9,268 bases of DNA from contig QIIJ01000017.1 of the NCBI GenBank assembly GCA_003232595.1, positions 1 to 9,268 on the forward strand, read 5' to 3'. Positions 5,315 through 9,268 of the stretch are shown here, in pieces; the stretch's first letter is position 1, and every line of letters begins with the position of its first letter. The stretch comes from Aurantimonadaceae bacterium (GTDB taxonomy: Bacteria; Pseudomonadota; Alphaproteobacteria; Rhizobiales; Rhizobiaceae). The notes beneath the pieces were generated by a model. The model had not been told where the DNA came from, did not search any database, and worked only from the letters and a program-made list of their open reading frames with translations. The position numbers and the translations under genes are program-made.

Positions 5315-6187
5315 ATGGCATCTCCCTCATTTGATCAACTGGATGGCGTCATCTGGTACAACGGTGAATTTGTTGAATGGGCGGATGCACAGGTGCACGT
5401 GCTGACCCACGGATTGCACTATGCCAGCTCGGTGTTTGAGGGCGAGCGCGCCTATGGCGGCAAGATTTTCGAATTGAATGCCCACAGCGAGCGGCTGCAC
5501 GCATCAGCCAAATATCTTGGCTTTGAAATCCCCTGGTCAGTGGAAGAGATCAACCAGGCTTGCAGGGACACACTTGCGCGCCAGGAACTGATTGATGCCT
5601 ACATCCGCCCGGTGGCCTGGCGCGGCAGTGAGATGATGGGAGTTTCAGCCCAGAAAAACCGCATCAATCTTGCGATCGCCGCATGGGAATGGCCAAGTTA
5701 TTTTGACCCGGAAGAGCGCAAAAAAGGCATTCGCCTTGATATTTCAGAGTGGCGCAGGCCGGACCCGGCGACAATTCCCTGCAAATCCAAGGCCGCCGGG
5801 CTGTACATGATCTGCACATTGTCCAAACACGCAGCCGAAGACAAAGGCTATGCGGACGCGTTGATGTACGACTATCGCGGACTGGTGGCAGAGGCGACAG
5901 GCGCCAATGTCTTCTTCATCAGGGACGGTGTCATCCACACCCCGACGCCGGACTGCTTCCTGGACGGCATTACCCGCCAGACTGTGATAAAACTTGCCAA
6001 AAAGCGCCAGATGAAGGTCATCGAGCGAGCAATTCAGCCTGAGGAAATGGAGAATTTTGAGGAATGTTTCCTCACCGGTTCAGCAGCCGAAGTGACGCCA
6101 GTATCAGAAATCGGTCCCTACAGCTTCACCCCCGGCTCAATATCGCTCACCCTGATGGAAGACTATGACAAAGAAGTGCGGGCCTGA
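5315..6187 (+). CDS. ilvE: Branched-chain amino acid aminotransferase
   Basis: PLP enzyme of fold type IV that transfers the amino group between glutamate and the 2-keto acids of leucine, isoleucine and valine: last step of their synthesis, first of their breakdown. The 290 residues match the usual length. Visible are the N-terminal DGVIWYNGEFVEWADAQVHV, then THGLHYASSVFEGERAY, the phosphate-side RLHASAKYLG, the Schiff-base lysine in PCKSKAAGLY (Lys159 by alignment with E. coli IlvE, not Lys157), Glu193 in VAEATGANVFF facing the pyridine nitrogen, and DGITRQTV. The ATG has AGGAG 8 bases upstream. The D-amino acid and aminodeoxychorismate lyase relatives share the fold, but the length and motifs favour IlvE. 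It is transcribed divergently from the MarR operon and is probably monocistronic or weakly linked to the next gene, 99 bp on. Confidence 0.94.
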   Translation: MASPSFDQLDGVIWYNGEFVEWADAQVHVLTHGLHYASSVFEGERAYGGKIFELNAHSERLHASAKYLGFEIPWSVEEINQACRDTLARQELIDAYIRPVAWRGSEMMGVSAQKNRINLAIAAWEWPSYFDPEERKKGIRLDISEWRRPDPATIPCKSKAAGLYMICTLSKHAAEDKGYADALMYDYRGLVAEATGANVFFIRDGVIHTPTPDCFLDGITRQTVIKLAKKRQMKVIERAIQPEEMENFEECFLTGSAAEVTPVSEIGPYSFTPGSISLTLMEDYDKEVRA

Positions 6188-6200
6188 ACCGGTTTTCAGG
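6183..6200 (+). terminator. Short hairpin at the ilvE stop codon
   Basis: CCTGAA (6183-6188) pairs with TTCAGG (6195-6200) around CCGGTT. The TGA stop of ilvE is inside the left arm. A pyrimidine-rich stretch with few T follows, so it would be a weak terminator at best; protection of the message end is equally possible. Confidence 0.3.
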
Positions 6201-6286
6201 ACCTCTTCTCAATTTGACATTCCCAAAGGTAAAGCAGATATTACCACAGCGCAAAGATTCGCGCATCATTGAATGGGGAGAAAACT

Positions 6287-6598
6287 ATGGAATTTCAAAC
6301 ACTTATTATTCAACTTATCAGCGGTGCCGTCGGCGGCGGTGCCATTGGCGGACTGATCAAACAGGTCGGCATGGGCAACATTGCCAACTTGATTGCCGGT
6401 GCCATTGGCGGTGCCGGTACCGGCCCGATTTTGGGCATGCTCGGCATGGCAGGCGGCATGGCGGCCGGTGATGCAGGCGGCGGCATGATGGGCGGCGCCC
6501 TGGGTTCAGCAATTGGCGGCCTTGCCGGCGGCGGTGTCCTGACCGGCGTCGTAGGTGCAATTAAAAACGCCATGGGCGGCAGTGGCAGCAGCGAATAG
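6287..6598 (+). CDS. Small glycine-rich hydrophobic protein of unknown function
   Basis: A 103-residue protein dominated by Gly, Ala, Met, Ile and Leu. It begins MEFQTLIIQLISGAVGG, then has several hydrophobic helical stretches (about 5-25, 33-58, 68-90) rich in GxxxG-like spacing, and a short polar tail ending GGSGSSE. No charged catalytic site, cysteine pair or cleavable signal is visible. I recall similar glycine-rich proteins annotated as hypothetical in Hyphomicrobiales, but can name no function. The composition resembles glycine-zipper membrane proteins and also the pore-forming or bacteriocin-like type; neither is shown. The start is well fixed: ATG at 6287 has GGGGAG 6 bases upstream, while an in-frame TTG at 6269 has nothing comparable. 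It stands between ilvE and a hydrolase gene and ends before a strong hairpin, so it may be a single-gene unit. Confidence 0.75.
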   Translation: MEFQTLIIQLISGAVGGGAIGGLIKQVGMGNIANLIAGAIGGAGTGPILGMLGMAGGMAAGDAGGGMMGGALGSAIGGLAGGGVLTGVVGAIKNAMGGSGSSE

Positions 6599-6627
6599 GC
6601 CAGACTGTTTAATTTGAGAAAAAATTC

Positions 6628-6661
6628 ACACCGCCGCTGCCGGTTATGGTTGCGGCGGTGT
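6628..6661. terminator. Strong GC-rich hairpin after the glycine-rich gene
   Basis: ACACCGCCGC (6628-6637) pairs perfectly with GCGGCGGTGT (6652-6661) around a 14-base loop. On the plus strand it lies 30 bp after the glycine-rich gene but is followed by few T residues. On the minus strand the stem is followed closely by a run of six T (complement of 6619-6624), the classic arrangement. It may work in both directions; the plus-strand role is the one the gene order calls for. Confidence 0.55.
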
Positions 6662-6719
6662 TGAACTATCCCCTCAACCCCGCTACGCTCGACCCATTAT
6701 CCCTTTTCAGGAGAGCCCC

Positions 6720-7361
6720 ATGGCCGAGCTTCAGGTTGCTATTGTTCCCGTTACCGACTTTCAGCAGAATTGCGCAATTATCTGGGATACGGATACAAGA
6801 CAAGCTGCAGTGTTTGATCCCGGCGGCAATGTTGACCGGATTGCCTCAAAAATCCGCCAGCTCAAGGTCACAGTTGAAAAAATCATTCTGACCCATGGCC
6901 ATATTGACCATGCGGGCGGGGCGATGGACCTTAAGGACGCGCTTGATATCCCGATCATCGGTCCGCACAAGGATGATGAATTACTGTTGCTGGGTCTTGA
7001 GGATCAGGCGCAGATGTTTAACGTGCAATCGCCCGTGCGCAATTGCATTCCCGATGAATGGCTGGATGAGGGTGAAACCATCAGTATCGGCGGCAATGAA
7101 TTTGCGATTTTTCACTGCCCCGGCCACGCGCCCGGCCACGTGGTATTCTATAACGAGGAAAACAGCTTCGCCCATGTGGGCGATTGCCTGTTCAAGGGCG
7201 GGATCGGTCGCACCGACCTGCCCGGCGGCAATCACGACGCATTGATTTCCTCGATCAAGAACAAACTGCTTCCCCTGGGCGATGACATCATGTTCATCTG
7301 CGGCCATGGCCCCGACAGCACCTTTGGCGAGGAGCGCCAAAACAACCCGTTTCTGGTGTGA
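6720..7361 (+). CDS. YcbL-like metallo-beta-lactamase-fold hydrolase (glyoxalase II family)
   Basis: A 213-residue cytoplasmic metallohydrolase. Metal ligands are all present: THGHIDHAGG (His59, His61, Asp63, His64), His136 in HCPGHAPGHVVF, Asp155 in VGDCLFKGGIGRTDLPGG, and His196 in CGHGPDSTFGEERQNNPF. The N-terminal VPVTDFQQNCAIIWD and the C-terminal GEERQNNPFLV match E. coli YcbL closely. YcbL-type proteins are type II glyoxalases that can hydrolyse S-lactoylglutathione, though the true substrate is often unproven. The family is shorter than classical GloB because it lacks the C-terminal glutathione-binding domain. The ATG has AGGAG 6 bases upstream. The next gene starts 9 bp after the stop and is likely in the same operon. 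Confidence 0.92.
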   Translation: MAELQVAIVPVTDFQQNCAIIWDTDTRQAAVFDPGGNVDRIASKIRQLKVTVEKIILTHGHIDHAGGAMDLKDALDIPIIGPHKDDELLLLGLEDQAQMFNVQSPVRNCIPDEWLDEGETISIGGNEFAIFHCPGHAPGHVVFYNEENSFAHVGDCLFKGGIGRTDLPGGNHDALISSIKNKLLPLGDDIMFICGHGPDSTFGEERQNNPFLV

Positions 7362-7370
7362 GAATAGTCC

Positions 7371-8015
7371 ATGCCTTTGATCAACGACACGAAAGCTGCT
7401 GAAATACCGGCAGAACTTGACCGCTGGAACTGGGGCGCATTTTTCCTCAACTGGATCTGGGGCATCGGCAACAGCACCTATATTGCCCTCTTGATGTTTG
7501 TGCCGATTGTCAATGTCGTGATGATATTTGTACTTGGAGCAAAGGGCAGCAAATGGGCCTGGCGCAACCGGCTCTGGCGGGATGCAGAACATTTCCGCAA
7601 AACCCAGAGGAAATGGGCCATTGCAGGTCTTGTTGTCTGGATTTCCTTGCCGATAATTGCATTCCTTTTGGTTTACAGTATTGGCCAGGGCATGAAAAGC
7701 AGTGGCGCCTATCAGATATCGATGGAAAGGCTGAGCAGCAATCAAGAACTGGTCGGGCGGATTGGCGCGCCCATCAAGGATGGGCTTTTACCCTTTGGCA
7801 GCATCAGGATCGGTGCCGATGGCAGCGGTGCTGCAAACTTCCAGATTTCGCTCACCGGCAGCACGGGCAAGGCAACGGCCATTGCACGGGCCACCAAGAG
7901 CAATGGAGTCTGGACGGTATTTTTGCTGGTGGCAACACCCGCCGATGGCGGTGACCCGGTTGTCATTATCAACACCAGAAATATCAGGATCCCGAAGTCC
8001 GGCCTGGACGCGTAA
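7371..8015 (+). CDS. Membrane protein with C-terminal Coa1/Tim21-like domain
   Basis: A 214-residue protein in two parts. The first has a tryptophan-rich amphipathic segment (RWNWGAFFLNWIWG, 18-31), transmembrane helix 1 (about 36-57), a basic loop (KGSKWAWRNRLWRDAEHFRKTQRKW) and transmembrane helix 2 (about 83-103). The second (about 112-208) reads as a soluble alpha/beta domain: VGRIGAPIKDGLLPFGSIRIG, then strands with ANFQISLTGSTGKATAIARATKSNGVWTVFLL. This pattern recalls the domain annotated as cytochrome c oxidase assembly factor Coa1-like, related to Tim21; I rely on memory of the family. Both helices together would place the C-terminal domain on the same side as the N-terminus. The ATG lies 9 bp after the hydrolase stop, with only a weak GAGA-type ribosome site, which suggests translational coupling. 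Function is unproven. Confidence 0.78.
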   Translation: MPLINDTKAAEIPAELDRWNWGAFFLNWIWGIGNSTYIALLMFVPIVNVVMIFVLGAKGSKWAWRNRLWRDAEHFRKTQRKWAIAGLVVWISLPIIAFLLVYSIGQGMKSSGAYQISMERLSSNQELVGRIGAPIKDGLLPFGSIRIGADGSGAANFQISLTGSTGKATAIARATKSNGVWTVFLLVATPADGGDPVVIINTRNIRIPKSGLDA

Positions 8016-8051
8016 AATTTCGCGCTCAACAGGAGCTACCCTTTGTCCATC

Positions 8052-8103
8052 ATTGCGGATATTGGACCCGCAATTCCGGGATGATGAACGAAGAAGTCAT
8101 CCC
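8052..8103 (+). terminator. Tandem hairpins after the Coa1-like gene
   Basis: ATTGCGG (8052-8058) pairs with CCGCAAT (8068-8074) with a 9-base loop, and GGGATGA (8078-8084) pairs with TCATCCC (8097-8103) with a 12-base loop. They lie 37 bp beyond the stop codon. There is no T-run, so termination is uncertain; they may just reflect a repeat remnant. Confidence 0.35.
8063..8087. repeat. Degenerate palindromic extragenic repeat
   Basis: The segment starting TGGACCCG and ending CCGGGATGATGA resembles the palindromic TGGATCCCGG...CCGGGATGAC repeats that are common between genes in many Alphaproteobacteria. Only the CCCG/CGGG core (8067-8070 and 8077-8080) still pairs. The match is from memory. 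Confidence 0.35.
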
Positions 8104-8147
8104 AATCACTATGGCGTTTGATCTTTTGATGGAACCGCTCCAGATTA

Positions 8148-8203
8148 CTTTCGCTCACGGTCATTTGGGACTATGCCCCCGTCTTCCCCGCTGACAGGCT
8201 CAG
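8148..8203 (+). repeat. Dispersed intergenic repeat, copy B
   Basis: Inverted partner of the copy between the kinase and response regulator genes (44 of 56 identical, ungapped). It starts CTTTCGCTC and ends GACAGGCTCAG. The central GGGGC/GCCCC hairpin of the other copy is broken here by transitions, so this copy looks more decayed in that part. Confidence 0.65.
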
Positions 8204-8301
8204 AAAATGGCACCATCACACCACCTCTATCATACTACCTCTTTGCGGGACTAAACACCCAAGGCTCACCGGTGCACAACTATCGGTGATAATTTGGGGG
8301 A

Positions 8302-8330
8302 TGGCCAGTTATTTTTGCACATGGTATGAT
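8302..8330 (+). promoter_or_regulatory. Likely extended -10 promoter of the cytochrome gene
   Basis: TATGAT (8325-8330) is preceded by TG one base upstream (8322-8323), an extended -10 element. A weak -35 box, TGGCCA (8302-8307), lies 17 bp before it. The start codon follows about 36 bp downstream. Confidence 0.42.
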
Positions 8331-8366
8331 ATTTTTGTAGTCAATTCAGACATCGTGGAGAAACCA

Positions 8367-8837
8367 ATGAGAATATTTACCAGAGTGCTTGGCGCTGCTA
8401 CTGCACTTATTATGCTATCAGGAACCGCCATTGCCCAAAGCCCGTTTGACAGTCCGATCAAGGCAAGGCAGGCCTTAATGCAGCTATATTCATTTAATAT
8501 TGGTCAATTGGCTGGCATGGCCAAAGGCGAAGTCCCCTATGACGCAAAGGTTGCTTCTGCTGCTGCAAATAATCTGAAATTAGCTGCAAGTATTGATCAG
8601 TCAGCCATGTGGCCCCCGGGTAGTGACAACAGTGCCATGGCCGACAAGACCAGCGCCCTGCCCGATCTGTGGTCAGCATTTCCGAAAGTCGTGGAAGCCC
8701 AGAAGATGCTCGTCACAGCAACCGATGGCATTGTGGCAATGGCCGGAAAAGACCTGGCCTCATTGCAGGGTGCAATTGGCGCCGTTGGCAGATCCTGCGG
8801 CAGTTGCCACAAATCGTTTCGCGCTGAAAAGAAATAG
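8367..8837 (+). CDS. Periplasmic cytochrome c'/c-556 family protein
   Basis: A 156-residue exported monohaem cytochrome. A typical signal peptide (MRIFTRVLGAATALIMLSG) is followed by the cleavage motif AIA before Gln24. The mature part is all-helical, begins with KARQALMQLYSFNIGQLAGM and GEVPYD, and ends with the haem-binding site CGSCH (Cys144, Cys147, His148) close to the C-terminus, which defines the cytochrome c' four-helix class. Met38 occupies the position of the sixth haem ligand in c-556 members, suggesting a six-coordinate low-spin haem with an electron-transfer role, rather than the gas-binding five-coordinate form. I chose the ATG at 8367 because GGAG lies 7 bases upstream and the signal peptide begins there; longer in-frame starts would put 27 extra residues in front. 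It converges with the permease gene. Confidence 0.92.
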   Translation: MRIFTRVLGAATALIMLSGTAIAQSPFDSPIKARQALMQLYSFNIGQLAGMAKGEVPYDAKVASAAANNLKLAASIDQSAMWPPGSDNSAMADKTSALPDLWSAFPKVVEAQKMLVTATDGIVAMAGKDLASLQGAIGAVGRSCGSCHKSFRAEKK

Positions 8838-8869
8838 TAACACTTTCATCAGCAACATAATTATCAACA

Positions 8870-8895
8870 CCGTCGGCAAAGAATTTTGTCGGCGG
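8870..8895 (+). terminator. Hairpin between the converging cytochrome and permease genes
   Basis: CCGTCGGCAAA (8870-8880) pairs with TTTGTCGGCGG (8885-8895) around GAAT, using two G-U pairs that are allowed only in plus-strand RNA. It lies 32 bp after the cytochrome stop and ends 2 bases short of the permease stop. No T-run follows, so it is a weaker candidate than a classical terminator. Confidence 0.45.
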
Positions 8896-8896
8896 A

Positions 8897-9268
8897 TTAT
8901 CCTGATTCCATTGCCCCCCACAAAAGCCTGAGTGCAATCACCGTCAGCAATATTTTCAAACCCCGTCGAAATACCTTTTCCGGCAACCGGTTCAGCAATT
9001 TACGGCCCACCAGTGTGCCGGTAAAACCAAATCCCAGCAACACCGCCAGTACCGGCAGCCATTGCCAGAACGCAAATCCCAGGAACCCGAAAACAAACAG
9101 CTTCATCAGGTGTTGAATGCTCATCAGCACCGCATTTGTGGCAACCATTTCCTGACGATTATTGCTGGCAGCAGCGGCAAACGGTGCAATCAGCGGCCCC
9201 GTGGCACCAACAAACATGGTGGCAAATGTGCTTGCCAGTGCAACCAGAAAAAACGTTTTCTGCCCCGG
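8897..9268 (-). CDS. TauE/SafE (TSUP) family membrane permease, C-terminal part
   Basis: The last 123 codons of a polytopic inner-membrane protein; the frame is open through the right edge and the upstream half is missing. It shows the second TSUP repeat motif GATGPLIAPF followed by about three hydrophobic helices: VLMSIQHLMKLFVFGFLGFA, WLPVLAVLLGFGFTGTLVG and ILLTVIALRLLWGA. The basic RKLLNRLPEKVFRRGLK stretch before the final helix is typical for this family. Members export or import sulfite, sulfoacetate, taurine-derived or other small sulfur-containing anions; the substrate cannot be told from this fragment. An internal ATG at 9217 is not the real start. It converges on the cytochrome gene. 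Confidence 0.85.
   Translation of the reverse strand, partial: PGQKTFFLVALASTFATMFVGATGPLIAPFAAAASNNRQEMVATNAVLMSIQHLMKLFVFGFLGFAFWQWLPVLAVLLGFGFTGTLVGRKLLNRLPEKVFRRGLKILLTVIALRLLWGAMESG

Larger units (their letters stand above)
8016..8366 (+). other. Repeat-bearing intergenic region before the cytochrome gene
   Basis: 351 bp with no credible gene. From left to right it holds two small hairpins (8052-8074 and 8078-8103), a degenerate palindromic repeat (8063-8087), copy B of the dispersed repeat (8148-8203), and the likely cytochrome promoter (8302-8330). The stretch 8204-8300 shows nothing recognisable. Confidence 0.6.

Noticed and set aside
6310..6573. Pro/Ala/Met-rich minus-strand open frame
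   Set aside because: Mirror of the glycine-rich gene; the low-complexity proline pattern is the complement of glycine codons.
6287..6598. Class II bacteriocin with immunity partner
   Set aside because: Glycine richness suggests it, but there is no double-glycine leader, no immunity or transporter gene beside it, and its neighbours are housekeeping genes.
6981..7745. 254-codon minus-strand open frame
   Set aside because: Antisense to the YcbL-like hydrolase and the Coa1-like gene, both of which have clear motifs and spacing; its length is a by-product of codon bias.

Overview
The window looks like chromosomal DNA of moderate G+C content from an alphaproteobacterium, most likely of the order Hyphomicrobiales (Rhizobiales). 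This placement is inferred from protein content recalled from memory: a UbiK-like gene, a YbjN-family gene and proC in a row; a MarR regulator, OmpR-type response regulator and EnvZ-like kinase next to a branched-chain aminotransferase; and a periplasmic c'/c-556-type cytochrome. No database search was run.

Left part, minus strand (1-5136). Reading in the direction of transcription, the order is: a MarR-family regulator (5136-4636), an OmpR-family response regulator (4586-3864), an EnvZ-like sensor kinase (3566-2187), a UbiK/BMFP-family coiled-coil protein (1812-1510), a YbjN-family protein (1182-682) and proC, which starts on GTG at 676 and runs off the left edge. MarR and response regulator are 49 bp apart and probably share a transcript. 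The kinase is separated from its presumed partner by about 300 bp of structured, repeat-like DNA. Between the kinase and ubiK lies a compact 260-bp element with perfect 32-bp terminal inverted repeats and nested internal palindromes. It contains no transposase and is best read as a MITE-like element.

Middle and right part, plus strand (5315-8837). A promoter with a perfect TTGACA -35 box drives ilvE away from the MarR operon. It is followed by a very glycine-rich small protein, a YcbL-type metallo-beta-lactamase-fold hydrolase, a two-helix membrane protein with a C-terminal Coa1/Tim21-like domain (9 bp after the hydrolase, so probably co-transcribed), and a secreted cytochrome c'/c-556. The 351-bp gap before the cytochrome gene holds a second, diverged and inverted copy of the repeat found between kinase and response regulator, plus a remnant resembling a common alphaproteobacterial palindromic repeat. 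The right edge carries the C-terminal part of a TauE/SafE-type membrane permease converging on the cytochrome gene.

Functionally this is mostly core metabolism and regulation: proline synthesis, branched-chain amino acid transamination, ubiquinone-linked respiration, a two-component system and an electron-transfer protein. I found no convincing defence, phage, secretion or biosynthetic system. The least explained material is the non-coding DNA: the nested-palindrome element at 1917-2178 and the two-copy intergenic repeat.
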